Under the pieces are notes generated by a model, which was not told the origin of the DNA, did no database searches, and was given only the letters and a program-made list of their open reading frames with translations. A stretch of 64,000 bases of DNA from Mycolicibacterium neoaurum ATCC 25795 (GTDB lineage: Bacteria; Actinomycetota; Actinomycetes; Mycobacteriales; Mycobacteriaceae): the NCBI RefSeq assembly GCF_000691525.1, contig NZ_JMDW01000008.1, forward strand, positions 372,001 through 436,000. Reading direction: 5' to 3'. A program made the position numbers and the translations under genes. How positions within the stretch are numbered: position 1 is the first letter of the stretch; every line of letters begins with the position of its first letter. Positions 37,390 to 47,211 of this stretch are shown here, piece by piece.

Positions 37390-37575
37390 ATGGCAAAGAA
37401 GGCTCTGGTCAACAAGGCCAACAAGAAGCCCAAGTTCGCAGTGCGCGCCTACACCCGGTGCAACCGGTGCGGTCGTCCCCACGCGGTGTTCCGCAAGTTC
37501 GGCCTGTGCCGTATCTGCTTGCGGGAGATGGCGCATGCGGGCGAACTGCCCGGTGTGCAGAAGTCCAGCTGGTAA
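37390..37575 (+). CDS. rpsZ: 30S ribosomal protein S14, zinc-binding type Z
   Basis: Short S14 of 61 residues with the two CxxC pairs CNRC and CRIC, so it is the zinc-containing C+ form. Mycobacteria also carry a zinc-free paralogue elsewhere, induced on zinc limitation. The 90-bp gap to rpsH holds no gene. Confidence 0.96.
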   Translation: MAKKALVNKANKKPKFAVRAYTRCNRCGRPHAVFRKFGLCRICLREMAHAGELPGVQKSSW

Positions 37576-37665
37576 CCAGCATTCATTACTGATGACAAAA
37601 CTCGGCAGGCCCGCTGTGTCAATTGACCAGGTGGGAACCGCCGCGAGGAAGGTGAACCGGCTGTC

Positions 37666-38064
37666 ATGACGATGACCGATCCCATCGCAGACTTCTTGAC
37701 GCGTCTGCGTAACGCCAATTCGGCGTACCACGACGAGGTGACTCTGCCCCACTCGAAGATCAAGGCCAACATCGCCGAGATCCTCAAGACCGAGGGCTAC
37801 ATCTCCGATTACCGCACCGAGGATGCTCGGGTCGGCAAGGCGCTGGTGGTGCAGCTCAAGTACGGCCCCAGCCGTGAGCGCTCCATCGCAGGCCTGCGCC
37901 GGGTCAGCAAGCCCGGTCTGCGGGTCTATGCAAAATCCACCAATCTGCCCCGGGTGCTCGGCGGCCTGGGCGTGGCGATCATCTCCACGTCCTCAGGCTT
38001 GCTCACCGACCGCCAGGCAGCTCGATCGGGCGTGGGCGGCGAAGTCCTCGCGTACGTCTGGTAG
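37666..38064 (+). CDS. rpsH: 30S ribosomal protein S8
   Basis: S8, 132 residues, binds the central domain of 16S r[24 protein letters not shown] and the C-terminal [26 protein letters not shown] are typical. Start is ATG 37666 or the in-frame ATG 37672. In E. coli S8 represses the spc operon; no such site was identified here. Confidence 0.97.
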   Translation: MTMTDPIADFLTRLRNANSAYHDEVTLPHSKIKANIAEILKTEGYISDYRTEDARVGKALVVQLKYGPSRERSIAGLRRVSKPGLRVYAKSTNLPRVLGGLGVAIISTSSGLLTDRQAARSGVGGEVLAYVW

Positions 38065-38076
38065 GGGGACGAGAAC

Positions 38077-38616
38077 ATGTCGCGTATTGGAAAGCAGCCG
38101 GTTCCGGTTCCCGCCGGAGTCGACGTCACCATCGACGGTCAGAACGTCTCGGTGAAGGGCCCCAAGGGGACCCTGACCCTGGACATCGCCGAGCCGATCC
38201 AGGTGTCGCGTAACGACGATGGCGCCATCGTGGTGGCGCGTCCGGACGACGAGCGGCGCAGCCGTTCGCTGCACGGTCTGTCCCGCACCCTGGTGGCCAA
38301 CCTGGTCACCGGCGTGACCGAGGGCTACACCCAGAAGATGGAGATCTTCGGGGTCGGCTACCGCGTCGCGCTCAAGGGCGCGAACCTGGAGTTCGCACTC
38401 GGCTACAGCCACCCGGTCCTCATCGAAGCACCCGAGGGCATCACGTTCGCGGTCGAGACACCCACCAAGTTCTCGATCACGGGTATCGACAAGCAGAAGG
38501 TCGGCCAGATCGCCGCGGTGATCCGTCGTCTGCGTCGCCCCGACCCGTACAAGGGCAAGGGCGTTCGCTACGAGGGTGAGCAGATCCGCCGCAAGGTCGG
38601 AAAGACAGGTAAGTAA
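38077..38616 (+). CDS. rplF: 50S ribosomal protein L6
   Basis: L6, 179 residues, near the factor-binding site. Two similar domains with the signature [19 protein letters not shown] near the C-terminus. AGGGGGACGAG precedes the ATG. Confidence 0.97.
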   Translation: MSRIGKQPVPVPAGVDVTIDGQNVSVKGPKGTLTLDIAEPIQVSRNDDGAIVVARPDDERRSRSLHGLSRTLVANLVTGVTEGYTQKMEIFGVGYRVALKGANLEFALGYSHPVLIEAPEGITFAVETPTKFSITGIDKQKVGQIAAVIRRLRRPDPYKGKGVRYEGEQIRRKVGKTGK

Positions 38617-38619
38617 CCC

Positions 38620-39027
38620 ATGGCTACCACGAAGACCGAAGCTCCCACCCGGAAGCCGGTGGGGCAGAACATCTCCGAGACCCGTCGGAACGCCCGTATC
38701 CGCCGTCACGCGCGTCTGCGCAAGAAGGTCGAAGGCACCGCGGAGACCCCGCGTCTCATGGTCAACCGGTCGGCACGGCACATCCACGTGCAGCTGATCG
38801 ACGATCTCGCCGGCGTCACCGTCGCGGCGGCCTCGTCCATCGAGGCCGATGTCCGTGCGGTCGAGGGCGATAAGAAGGCACAGAGCGTGCGGGTCGGTCA
38901 GCTGATCGCCGAGCGCGCCAAGGCTGCCGGAGTCGAGACGGTCGTGTTCGACCGTGGCGGCTACACCTACGGTGGCCGGATCGCCGCGCTGGCCGATGCC
39001 GCGCGCGAAGGCGGGCTGAAATTCTGA
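38620..39027 (+). CDS. rplR: 50S ribosomal protein L18
   Basis: L18, 135 residues, a 5S rRNA binding protein. [24 protein letters not shown] and [25 protein letters not shown] are conserved. Starts 3 bp after rplF. Confidence 0.97.
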   Translation: MATTKTEAPTRKPVGQNISETRRNARIRRHARLRKKVEGTAETPRLMVNRSARHIHVQLIDDLAGVTVAAASSIEADVRAVEGDKKAQSVRVGQLIAERAKAAGVETVVFDRGGYTYGGRIAALADAAREGGLKF

Positions 39028-39049
39028 TGACTGACAACGAGAGGACTGC

Positions 39050-39718
39050 ATGATGGCCGACCAGGCTGGCGCCGGTTCGGCGCAGGACAATCGCGGTGGC
39101 CGCGGCGATCGTGGCGGCCGAGGACGCGACGACCGCGGTGGCCGCGGTCGCGGCGACGACCGTGGCGAGAAGAGCAACTACATCGAGCGCGTCGTCACCA
39201 TCAACCGCGTCTCCAAGGTGGTCAAGGGTGGTCGGCGCTTCAGCTTCACCGCCCTGGTCATCGTGGGCGACGGCAACGGCATGGTCGGCGTCGGGTACGG
39301 CAAGGCCAAGGAAGTTCCGGCCGCCATCGCCAAGGGTGTCGAAGAAGCTCGTAAGAACTTCTTCCGGGTTCCGCTGATCGGTGGGACGATCGTCCACCCG
39401 GTGCAGGGTGAGGCCGCAGCCGGTGTCGTGATGCTGCGTCCGGCCAGCCCCGGTACCGGTGTCATCGCCGGTGGCGCGGCTCGTGCCGTACTGGAATGCG
39501 CTGGGGTGCACGACATCCTGGCCAAGTCGCTGGGCAGCGACAACGCGATCAACGTGGTGCACGCCACCGTTGCCGCGCTGAAGATGATCCAGCGTCCCGA
39601 AGAGGTGGCGGCCCGTCGCGGTCTGTCCATCGAGGACGTGGCCCCGGCCGGCATGCTCAAGGCACGCCGCGAGGCCGAAGCCGTTGCGGTCGCTGCGGCT
39701 CGTGAAGGAAGCGCATAG
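39050..39718 (+). CDS. rpsE: 30S ribosomal protein S5
   Basis: S5, 222 residues, important for decoding accuracy. The dsRBD-like signature [20 protein letters not shown] is present. The first 40 residues are an Arg/Gly/Asp-rich disordered extension ([18 protein letters not shown]), long even for actinobacteria. ATG 39050 and 39053 are both possible. Confidence 0.96.
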   Translation: MMADQAGAGSAQDNRGGRGDRGGRGRDDRGGRGRGDDRGEKSNYIERVVTINRVSKVVKGGRRFSFTALVIVGDGNGMVGVGYGKAKEVPAAIAKGVEEARKNFFRVPLIGGTIVHPVQGEAAAGVVMLRPASPGTGVIAGGAARAVLECAGVHDILAKSLGSDNAINVVHATVAALKMIQRPEEVAARRGLSIEDVAPAGMLKARREAEAVAVAAAREGSA

Positions 39719-39720
39719 TC

Positions 39721-39900
39721 ATGGCAGACCTGAAGATCACCCAGGTGCGCGGAACCATCGGCGCACGCTGGAAGCAGCGCGAAAGCCTGCGTACGCTCGG
39801 CTTGCGGAAGATCCGCCAGTCGGTCGTGCGTGAGGACAACGCCGAGACGCGCGGTCTGATCAAGACCGTGCATCACCTCGTCACGGTTGAGGAGGTCTAG
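39721..39900 (+). CDS. rpmD: 50S ribosomal protein L30
   Basis: L30, only 59 residues: [20 protein letters not shown] then [20 protein letters not shown]. It starts 2 bp after rpsE and ends 4 bp before rplO, in the usual S5-L30-L15 order. Confidence 0.96.
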   Translation: MADLKITQVRGTIGARWKQRESLRTLGLRKIRQSVVREDNAETRGLIKTVHHLVTVEEV

Positions 39901-39904
39901 GACG

Positions 39905-40348
39905 ATGAGTGTTATCAAGCTTCACGATCTGAAGCCGGCGCCCGGGGAGAAGACCGCCAAGACCCGCGTCGGTCGTGGTGAGGGCTCCAAGGGTAAGACC
40001 GCCGGTCGCGGTACCAAGGGCACCAAGGCGCGCAAGAACGTCCCCGCGACGTTCGAGGGTGGCCAGATGCCGATCCACATGCGGCTGCCGAAGCTCAAGG
40101 GCTTCCGCAACCGCTTCCGGGTCGCCTACGAGGTCGTCAACGTCGGCGATATCGCCAAGGCGTTCCCGCAGGGTGGCACCATCGGTGTCGACGAACTGGT
40201 CGCCAAGGGCCTGGTTCGTAAGAACTCGCTGGTGAAGGTGCTCGGCGACGGCAAGCTGGCCGTCAAGGTCGACGTCACCGCCAACAAGTTCAGCGGCAGC
40301 GCCCGCGAGGCCATCACCGCCGCAGGCGGTTCGGCCACCGAACTGTAG
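39905..40348 (+). CDS. rplO: 50S ribosomal protein L15
   Basis: L15, 147 residues, a late assembly protein. The Gly/Lys-rich N-terminus ([20 protein letters not shown]) and the C-terminal [20 protein letters not shown] are typical. ATG 39905 follows GAGGAGGTC in the rpmD end. Last ribosomal gene here; secY is not next but 14 kb away, as in mycobacteria generally, where other genes intervene. Confidence 0.97.
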   Translation: MSVIKLHDLKPAPGEKTAKTRVGRGEGSKGKTAGRGTKGTKARKNVPATFEGGQMPIHMRLPKLKGFRNRFRVAYEVVNVGDIAKAFPQGGTIGVDELVAKGLVRKNSLVKVLGDGKLAVKVDVTANKFSGSAREAITAAGGSATEL

Positions 40349-40361
40349 GAAGCTGTACCCG

Positions 40362-40389
40362 AGAGGCCCCCGCCACGGCGGGGGCCTCT
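40362..40389 (+). terminator. Terminator after rplO
   Basis: A 13-bp G+C-rich stem, AGAGGCCCCCGCC (40362-40374) against its complement (40377-40389), with a minimal AC loop, followed by TTGCG. It lies 14 bp after the rplO stop and closes the spc operon. Confidence 0.85.
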
Positions 40390-40503
40390 TGCGTTCCTGG
40401 TGTCCGCCGAATGTGCGTCCTCGTCGGCATCCGGGGTGATCTGCCGTCGACATTTCACGTTCGGCGAAAGAGCCGGGTGAAAAACCGCCGGTAGTCTCGA
40501 AAG

Positions 40504-42282
40504 ATGTTCGGACTGCTGACCAATCTGCCCGGCCTCCTGCCTGATGCCGAGGATGTCCGCGACCTGATCCGCAAGGTCGACACCGCCCGCCACAACGGCG
40601 TCCCGCGCGGTTGTGTGCTCGAACTCGATCTCCAGCTCGCCCCGCCGGAGACAGTGGGGTTCGACCCGTTGATGCTGATCAACCTGGGCGGCAAGCCGCT
40701 GACCCTGCGCCAGGCCGTGGCTGCCATCCACCGCGCCGCCGAGGACGACAGGGTCGCCGGGCTGATCGGCCGGATCCAACTGTCCGCCGCCCCGCCCGGA
40801 CCGATCCAGGAGCTGCGCGATGCGGTCCTGGCCTTCGCTGCGGCCAAGCCCACCCTGGCCTGGGCCGAGACCTATCCCGGCACCCTGTCGTACTATCTGG
40901 CTTCGGCGTTCGGCGAGGTGTGGATGCAGCCCTCGGGCACCGTCGGACTGATCGGGTTCGCCACCAACGCGCTGTTCCTGCGCGACGCGCTCGGCAAGGC
41001 CGGCGTCGAGGCGCAATTCGTCGCGCGGGGCGAATACAAGTCGGCGGCAAACCTTTTCACCCAGGACAGCTACACCGATGCGCACCGTGAAGCCGATGCG
41101 GCGTTGATCGGCAGCCTGCACACGCAGGTCACCGCCGCGGTCGCCGACGCCCGTGGCCTGGAGGTCTCGGCGGTCGACGCGCTCGCCGACAGGGCACCGC
41201 TGCTGCGCGCCGATGCCGTCGCCGGCGGTCTGATCGACCGGATCGGATTCCGGGACGAGGCCTACGCGCGGATCAGCGAGCTCGCCGGCGCGGCAGCGAC
41301 GGCCGACGGACCGGACACCGCGCCGCGGCTGTACCTGTCCCGCTATGCGCGCGCCACCGCCGCCAAGCCGGGCCCGTCGATGCCCGGGCGCAAGAAGCCC
41401 ACCATCGCGGTGGTGACCCTGCACGGCCCGATCGTCAGCGGGCGTGGCGGGCCGCAGGTGCTGCCGTTCGGCAACTCCAGCGCCGGTGGGGACACCATCG
41501 CAGCGGCCATCCGGGAAGCGGCCGCCGATGACGAGGTGTCCGCCATCGTGCTGCGTGTCGACAGCCCCGGCGGCTCGGTGACCGGCTCGGAGACGATCTG
41601 GCGCGAGGTCGTGCGGGCTCGCGAAGCCGGAAAGCCGGTGGTGGCCTCGATGGGTTCGGTGGCCGCTTCCGGTGGTTACTACGTCTCGATGGCGGCCGAC
41701 GAGATCGTCGCCAACGCGGGCACCATCACCGGCTCCATCGGTGTGGTGACCGGCAAGCTCATCACCCGGGGACTCAAGGACAAGCTGGGCGTCGGGTCGG
41801 ACTCGGTGCGCACCAACGCCAATGCCGATGCCTGGTCGGCCGACGCGGCGTTCACACCGGAACAGTACGCACAGGTCGAAGCCGAGGCCGACCTGTTCTA
41901 CACCGACTTCGTCGAGCGTGTTGCCCAGGGCCGCAACATGAGTGTCGATGCGGTCGACACCGTGGCCCGCGGCCGGGTGTGGACCGGTGCGGATGCCAAG
42001 GAGCGAGGCCTGGTGGACACCCTCGGCGGGCTGCACACCGCGATCGATCGGGCGAAGGTGCGTGCCGGGCACGACGCCGATACGCAGGTGCGGGTGCTCA
42101 GCTATCCGGGCTCCTCGGTGCTGGACATGTTGCGGCCCAAGCCTTCTTCCCAACCCGTCGCCGCGACCCTGACCGAGGCCGTCGGGACGGTGCTCGGCCG
42201 GTCGGTGGTGGGGGCGGTCGACCAGGCCGAGCGGAGCCTGACCGGGGCTCACGTCCTGTGGTTGGGGGGCTACCGGTTCTGA
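40504..42282 (+). CDS. sppA: Signal peptide peptidase SppA (67K type)
   Basis: Membrane-associated serine protease of 592 residues with tandem ClpP-like domains, degrading cleaved signal peptides. The N-terminal half has the probable catalytic Lys (RGEYKSAANLFTQDSYT); the C-terminal half has the Ser nucleophile in MGSVAASGGYYVSMAADEIVA. No N-terminal signal anchor is evident. It follows rplO as in M. tuberculosis (Rv0724). A small hairpin follows at 42283. Confidence 0.94.
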   Translation: MFGLLTNLPGLLPDAEDVRDLIRKVDTARHNGVPRGCVLELDLQLAPPETVGFDPLMLINLGGKPLTLRQAVAAIHRAAEDDRVAGLIGRIQLSAAPPGPIQELRDAVLAFAAAKPTLAWAETYPGTLSYYLASAFGEVWMQPSGTVGLIGFATNALFLRDALGKAGVEAQFVARGEYKSAANLFTQDSYTDAHREADAALIGSLHTQVTAAVADARGLEVSAVDALADRAPLLRADAVAGGLIDRIGFRDEAYARISELAGAAATADGPDTAPRLYLSRYARATAAKPGPSMPGRKKPTIAVVTLHGPIVSGRGGPQVLPFGNSSAGGDTIAAAIREAAADDEVSAIVLRVDSPGGSVTGSETIWREVVRAREAGKPVVASMGSVAASGGYYVSMAADEIVANAGTITGSIGVVTGKLITRGLKDKLGVGSDSVRTNANADAWSADAAFTPEQYAQVEAEADLFYTDFVERVAQGRNMSVDAVDTVARGRVWTGADAKERGLVDTLGGLHTAIDRAKVRAGHDADTQVRVLSYPGSSVLDMLRPKPSSQPVAATLTEAVGTVLGRSVVGAVDQAERSLTGAHVLWLGGYRF

Positions 42283-42299
42283 ACCCGGGCGTACCGGGT
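42283..42299 (+). terminator. Small hairpin after sppA
   Basis: ACCCGG (42283-42288) pairs with CCGGGT (42294-42299) around GCGTA, right after the sppA stop. There is no U-tract; it is a weak terminator candidate that would set the following island apart. Confidence 0.4.
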
Positions 42300-42364
42300 G
42301 AATGCCCGCCGGGATTGGGTCTATCGTTATCGCGGCGGAATCGGTCGGGCGAAAGGCGGGCTCC

Positions 42365-43003
42365 ATGAGTAGTTCGCCGGTGACATTGGCGATCGTCAAC
42401 GATTACGAGTTGATCGTCGCGGGCCTTGCCGCCTTGTTGCGGCCCTACGCCGACCGGGTGCGCATCGTCGAGCTCGACTCGCGCACCGAGGTTCAGATCC
42501 CCGTCGACGTCATCATCTGGGACACCTTCGCTGCAGCGCAGGGGGACCGCACCGATGTGACCGATCTGGTGGGCAACAACCACATCGGCCGGGTTGCGGT
42601 CTACTCCTGGAACATCGACCAGCTGTTGATCGACCGTTCGCTGGCCGGCGGTGTGCACGGTTACCTGGCCAAATCGTTACCGGTCGACAGGCTGGTCAGC
42701 TGCCTGGAACGCATCCACGCCGGGGAGACCGTCGTCGAACGCGGTGACGGCAGCATGTCCATGCCGATGGCGTGGCCGGGCCGGGACGCGGGTCTGTCCG
42801 CCCGGGAAGCCGAGGTGCTGGCGCTGATCACACAGGGTCGCACCAACAACGAGATCGCCGAGCGGTGTTACCTGTCGATCAACACCGTGAAGTCCATCGT
42901 CAGATCCACCTACCGCAAACTGGGAGTTACCAGGCGGTCGCAGGCCGTCGCGTGGGGGATGACACACGATTTCCAGCCCGATGTGATCCGGATCCACCCC
43001 TAG
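42365..43003 (+). CDS. NarL/LuxR-type response regulator at the head of a glycan-like island
   Basis: 212 residues. The N-terminal receiver-like domain has NDYE where most receivers have DDHE, a candidate phospho-acceptor Asp in VIIWDTF, and the later Lys in GYLAKSLPVDRL. The C-terminal LuxR helix-turn-helix is complete (LSAREAEVLALITQGRTNNEIAERCYLSINTVKSIVRSTYRKLG). No histidine kinase is adjacent, so it is an orphan. Start ATG 42365 follows GAAAGG. It lies 42 bp before the acyl-CoA-dehydrogenase-like gene and may control that operon. Confidence 0.85.
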   Translation: MSSSPVTLAIVNDYELIVAGLAALLRPYADRVRIVELDSRTEVQIPVDVIIWDTFAAAQGDRTDVTDLVGNNHIGRVAVYSWNIDQLLIDRSLAGGVHGYLAKSLPVDRLVSCLERIHAGETVVERGDGSMSMPMAWPGRDAGLSAREAEVLALITQGRTNNEIAERCYLSINTVKSIVRSTYRKLGVTRRSQAVAWGMTHDFQPDVIRIHP

Positions 43004-43045
43004 GGGTGTAGTCCGCGGGGAGGTCGAACCCGTTCAATCGACTCA

Positions 43046-44041
43046 GTGCAACACCTTGTCGACGAACAACTGAGAATGCGCCTGTCGGTGCTTACCGATG
43101 GGCCGGTCGAGGTGTCCACGGCATTGGGTATCGCCGGAGAACTGTCCGGGCAGCGCCCCGGCGACGGCCGGACGCTGGAATATCTGCGGGTGTTGGTGAC
43201 CCTCGGTGTCGTCGACGCGTCATTGGCCCGCATCGTCGAACCGCATCTGGACGCACTGGCCATCCTGCACCAGGCGGGTGTGCCGGCCGAGAAGGGTTCG
43301 ACGTGGGGCGTATACGCCTCCGGTACAACAGGTTTCGGGCTCGTCGCCCGCCGGGGTGCGCAGGGGTGGGTGCTGAACGGGACGAAAGCGTGGTGTTCGT
43401 TGGCCGGGCGGCTCTCGCACGCCGTGGTCACCGCGGAGGTCCCGGGCGCCGGGCAGCAAGCATTCGCGGTGCGCTTGGATCCGCGGCATGTCGAAGTGCA
43501 GCCGACGCAATGGGTTTCCCGCGGCCTGGTGGCCATACCGAGTGGGCCGATCACCGTGGAGGATCTTCCTGGGATACCGCTCGGCGGTCCGGGGTGGTAC
43601 CTCGACCGACCGGGATTCGGTTGGGGTGGAATCGGTGTCGCGGCAGTCTGGTTCGGCATCGCGATCGGCGTGCGGGAGCGGGTACAACGGCATGTCGACG
43701 CGCACCGTGCATCGCCCATCGGGCTCTCCCAACTGGGCAGCATCGACGAAGAGATGTTCGCCGCCCAGACCTGCCTGCTGCACGCCGCGGCGGTCATCGA
43801 TGATGGGATCGCTTCGTCGGCGCTGCTGGCCCAGCGGGTCCGGGCGGTGGTGGCACGGACATGTGAGAACACCGTGCGCAATGCCGGATACGTGCTCGGA
43901 CCCGGCCCGTTGGTCGGTGAGGAGCCGTACGCCAGGCGGATCGCCGACCTGACCGTCTACCTACGTCAGCATCACGGGCCGCGCGACCTGGCCTATCTCG
44001 GCGAACTCGTGGTGGCCGCCGGGCAGGTGAGCCATGGTTGA
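43046..44041 (+). CDS. Acyl-CoA-dehydrogenase-like flavoprotein
   Basis: 331 residues (GTG start), shorter than the usual 380 or so. The middle FGLVARRGAQGWVLNGTKAWCSLAGRLSHAVV matches the FAD-binding beta-domain of acyl-CoA dehydrogenases, and GGIGVAAVWFGIAIGVRERVQ with RIADLTVYLRQHHGPRDL matches the C-terminal helices. The usual catalytic Glu context near the C-terminus is not evident, so it may act on an unusual acyl or carrier-bound substrate or have lost classical activity. It overlaps the next gene by 8 bp and opens the cassette. Confidence 0.75.
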   Translation: MQHLVDEQLRMRLSVLTDGPVEVSTALGIAGELSGQRPGDGRTLEYLRVLVTLGVVDASLARIVEPHLDALAILHQAGVPAEKGSTWGVYASGTTGFGLVARRGAQGWVLNGTKAWCSLAGRLSHAVVTAEVPGAGQQAFAVRLDPRHVEVQPTQWVSRGLVAIPSGPITVEDLPGIPLGGPGWYLDRPGFGWGGIGVAAVWFGIAIGVRERVQRHVDAHRASPIGLSQLGSIDEEMFAAQTCLLHAAAVIDDGIASSALLAQRVRAVVARTCENTVRNAGYVLGPGPLVGEEPYARRIADLTVYLRQHHGPRDLAYLGELVVAAGQVSHG

Positions 44042-45392
44042 GGCCAGGCCGTTCACCCATCGTGAGGCAGGCACCGACGAGCCGACCTGGTTGCTGGCCC
44101 CCGGTTGGGACGATGTGCCGCGACTGGATCTCGGTGCGCTCACCCGAGGCTGTACCCGGTTCGTCGTGCTGGCGCCGCACCCCGACGACGAGACGCTGGC
44201 ACTGGGGGCGACGCTTGCCGACCTGGGGAGCGCGGACGTCGAGGTCGTCGTGGTCTTCGCAACCCACGGTGGGCGGGGCCCCGGCTCGACGCCGCGCCGC
44301 GTCGAGGCCGAACGCGCGATGGCCACGCTGGGCGCGCACGTGCGGGCCGTGTGGTGGGATCTGCCCGACGGGGGTCTGCCCGCCGCGGAGCAGGAGCTGG
44401 CCCGCCGGTTGGCGGAGTTGGTCGATGCGCACACCGTGCTGCTCGCCCCTGCCGAATGTGACGGGCACTCCGATCACGATGCTGCCGGCCGCGCGGCCGA
44501 GGCGGTCGCCAGGAGTTCGTCGGCAACACTGCTGAACTATCCGGTGTGGATGTGGCACTGGGCCACCCCGGCAGACATCGACTGGGAACGGGTGCGCACG
44601 TTGTCACCCAGTCTCGTCGCCCTGCGGGTCAAGGAATCGGCCATCGACTGCTACACCAGCCAATTGGATTCATCCGGGGATGCCCCGATCGTCGGAGACT
44701 CGGTGCTGCGCCGCGCCCACCGGTCGTTCGAGACGGTTCTGCTCCCGACGGACCCGGATCTCAGGCGCAGGGCGGCCGGCCACGTGCTCGGCGGCCGAGC
44801 CCGAGATGATGTGGCACAGCCCTTCGACGCCATGCTTGCCGGTGGTGAAGATCCTTGGCATCTCGATGATTTCGTCTATGAGCGACGCCGACTGAGTCTG
44901 GTGCTTGCCTGCCTCGGCAGGGAGCGATATCAGCGCGTGCTGGAGATCGGTTGCGCAACCGGTCAGTTGTCGGAGGAACTGACCGGCCGTGCCGACGTCG
45001 TTGTGGCCCTCGATGCCAGCGCGGGTGCCCTCCAGGTCGCACGTCAGAAAACCGATGCTGTGCAATGGATCTGGGGGGCTGTGCCGGCAGACCTTCCGAA
45101 CGAGCGCTTCGACGCAATCATCCTTTCCGAGGTCGGGTACTTCCTCGACGGTCCGGAACTGGTAGCCACCCTGCGGGCCGCCCGGCGACGGCTTACCGCC
45201 CGCGGCGAGATCGTGCTGGCGCACTGGCGCGGACCGACGCGCGACATCCCGCTCGACGGGCGGGCAGTGCACCGGCAGGCGGCCGCACTGATGGATCTGC
45301 CGCTGCGCGCACGCTACGAGGACGTCGACCTGATCGTGGAAGTCTGGGGTGAACCCGTGTCGGTATACCGAGAGTACCGGGGTGCATCATGA
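44034..45392 (+). CDS. Fusion of PIG-L deacetylase and NodS-like SAM methyltransferase
   Basis: 452 residues, two domains. Residues about 40-230 are a PIG-L/MshB-type zinc N-deacetylase: HPDDE at 49-53 and DGHSDHD at 143-149 provide the metal ligands and the catalytic Asp. Residues about 255-450 are a class I methyltransferase with DPWHLDDFVYERRR, as in NodS (the N-methylase of rhizobial Nod factors), and SAM motif EIGCATGQ at 294-301. Together they could free an amine from an N-acyl sugar and then methylate it. Overlaps both neighbours (8 bp and ATGA). Confidence 0.88.
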   Translation: MVEARPFTHREAGTDEPTWLLAPGWDDVPRLDLGALTRGCTRFVVLAPHPDDETLALGATLADLGSADVEVVVVFATHGGRGPGSTPRRVEAERAMATLGAHVRAVWWDLPDGGLPAAEQELARRLAELVDAHTVLLAPAECDGHSDHDAAGRAAEAVARSSSATLLNYPVWMWHWATPADIDWERVRTLSPSLVALRVKESAIDCYTSQLDSSGDAPIVGDSVLRRAHRSFETVLLPTDPDLRRRAAGHVLGGRARDDVAQPFDAMLAGGEDPWHLDDFVYERRRLSLVLACLGRERYQRVLEIGCATGQLSEELTGRADVVVALDASAGALQVARQKTDAVQWIWGAVPADLPNERFDAIILSEVGYFLDGPELVATLRAARRRLTARGEIVLAHWRGPTRDIPLDGRAVHRQAAALMDLPLRARYEDVDLIVEVWGEPVSVYREYRGAS

Positions 45393-46093
45393 CCGCTATT
45401 CGCCATGTCGAGGTGGTGGTACCCGCCCGGAACGAGCAGGAGCACATCGACAATTGCCTGCACAGCGTCGTGCGCGCCGGTGCGGCCCTCGGCGCCGAGC
45501 TACCGGGAACGTCGTGGGCGATCACCGTCGTGCTCGACTGCTGTACCGATGACACCGGACCGCTGGCCGCCCGATTCGGTGTTCACCTACTGACCACCGA
45601 CACCTGCGTGGTCGGTACCGCGCGGAAGGTGGGTACCGCGGCGGCGATCAACCGCGCGGCCGGTTGCGGGCGCGCACTCGACACGATCTGGGTGGCCTGC
45701 ACCGATGCCGACACCGTGGTGCCCGAGCACTGGCTGACGCGGCAGCTCGCGATGGCGGCCGAGGGCGCGGACGCGGTCATCGGGACGGCCGTCCCCGCCG
45801 GGGTGGGTCCGGAAATATACCGCCGCTGGTTGCGTCGGCACGAGCTGACCGAGGGTCACCCCCATGTGCACGGCGCAAATCTCGGATTCCGGGCCGATGT
45901 GTACCTGCGCGCGGGCGGATTCCCCGATTGTGCCGCCGGGGAGGACGTGAAACTGGTGGAGCGGATCCGCGCGATCACCCCGCGCTGGGTGGCCACCCAT
46001 CACACCAGCGTGCGCACATCGGGCCGGATCGACTCGCGGGTCGAGGGTGGATTCGCCTCATTCCTGGCCGAACTCGGGAGGGAGGCGAGCTGA
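45389..46093 (+). CDS. Family 2 glycosyltransferase
   Basis: GT2 of 234 residues: VEVVVPARNEQEHIDNCLHSV at the N-terminus, CTDADTVVPEHWL as the DxD region, then GANLGFRADVYLRAGGF and AGEDVKLVERI. No transmembrane segments are seen, so it is cytoplasmic and likely transfers a single sugar. ATGA overlap with the PIG-L/methyltransferase gene and one-base overlap with the GT4 gene. Confidence 0.86.
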   Translation: MTAIRHVEVVVPARNEQEHIDNCLHSVVRAGAALGAELPGTSWAITVVLDCCTDDTGPLAARFGVHLLTTDTCVVGTARKVGTAAAINRAAGCGRALDTIWVACTDADTVVPEHWLTRQLAMAAEGADAVIGTAVPAGVGPEIYRRWLRRHELTEGHPHVHGANLGFRADVYLRAGGFPDCAAGEDVKLVERIRAITPRWVATHHTSVRTSGRIDSRVEGGFASFLAELGREAS

Positions 46094-47211
46094 TGCGCAT
46101 CGCCGTCATCGGCCCGTCCCGCAATCCCGTCGCCGCACCCTACGCCGGTGGCCAGGAACGCTTCACCGCAATCCTGGCCGACGGACTGCGGGCTCGTGGT
46201 CACCGCATCGAGCTGTGGGCGCGCGCGGGAAGCGACCCGATGCTGGCCGACCGGCTCCATGTCATGCCCGGCACGCCGGATCTGTCGTCCGTGGCGTCGC
46301 AGGACCCGAACATGCCAGAGCCGAGTTTTCTCGACGACCAGGTCGCCTATCTGGCGGTGATGCGAGATCTGTTGTGCCGGAGCGATATCGATATCGTGCT
46401 CAATCAGAGCCTGCATCAGTTGCCGTTGGCCCTGGCTCCCGCCTTGCCGGTACCGGTGGTGACCACATTGCACACCCCGCCCTTTCCGTGGATGGAAATC
46501 GGAGCGTGGTTGGCGGGCCCGGACGCGCACATGGTGGCCGTCAGCATGGCATTGCGCGCACAGTGGGAGACCGTGCGTCGGGTGTCGGTGATCCCCAATG
46601 GCGTGGACCCACAGATGTTTCCACCCGGACCCGGTGGCGATCACCTTGTCTGGGCCGGGCGGCTCACCCCGGAGAAGGGGGCCGATATCGCCATCTCCGC
46701 GGCGCGGGCGGCGGGCCTGCCGTTGCGGCTGGCCGGACCCATCGCCGACCCGCTCTGGTTTGGCGAGGTGATCCGTCCGATGCTCGGGGGCCAGGTCGAA
46801 TATCTCGGGCAACTGGCTGACTCAGAACTGGCGCAGATGTACGGCGCCGGCCTGGCGACGCTGGTGACGCCATGCTGGGAGGAGCCGTTCTGTCTGGTGG
46901 CAGCCGAATCCCAGATGTGCGGGACGCCGGTGGCCGGCGTGCGCCGCGGCGGCCTCGCAGAAGTGGTCCAGGGTCCCGGCGGGGTCCTGGTTGACCCGGG
47001 CGACGGGGTGGCCGATCGGCTGGCCTCTGCGGTCACCGCGATGGACGCGGTCGATCGGCACGCGGTTGCCGAGTCGGCGCGGAAACGCCTCGACTGCGCG
47101 CGCACCGTCGATGGCTACGAGCAACTGCTCTGCGCCGCAATTGGATTCAATACAGTGGAGGTGCCAGCTATGTGCTGTACATATGCATCGGTCGGAGAGC
47201 CCGATGGTTAG
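46093..47211 (+). CDS. Family 4 glycosyltransferase
   Basis: GT-B glycosyltransferase of 372 residues. The N-terminal APYAGGQERFTAILADGLRARGH and the C-terminal VIPNGVDPQMFPP, WAGRLTPEKGADIAI and the ExxxxxxxE motif EEPFCLVAAE are typical of GT4 retaining enzymes such as MshA. ATG 46093 shares one base with the GT2 stop. In this cassette it may build or extend the sugar acted on by the deacetylase. Confidence 0.87.
   Translation: MRIAVIGPSRNPVAAPYAGGQERFTAILADGLRARGHRIELWARAGSDPMLADRLHVMPGTPDLSSVASQDPNMPEPSFLDDQVAYLAVMRDLLCRSDIDIVLNQSLHQLPLALAPALPVPVVTTLHTPPFPWMEIGAWLAGPDAHMVAVSMALRAQWETVRRVSVIPNGVDPQMFPPGPGGDHLVWAGRLTPEKGADIAISAARAAGLPLRLAGPIADPLWFGEVIRPMLGGQVEYLGQLADSELAQMYGAGLATLVTPCWEEPFCLVAAESQMCGTPVAGVRRGGLAEVVQGPGGVLVDPGDGVADRLASAVTAMDAVDRHAVAESARKRLDCARTVDGYEQLLCAAIGFNTVEVPAMCCTYASVGEPDG

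Noticed and set aside
40126..42399. 757-codon minus-strand open frame
   Set aside because: Antisense to sppA and rplO; no domain, and sppA has clear catalytic motifs.
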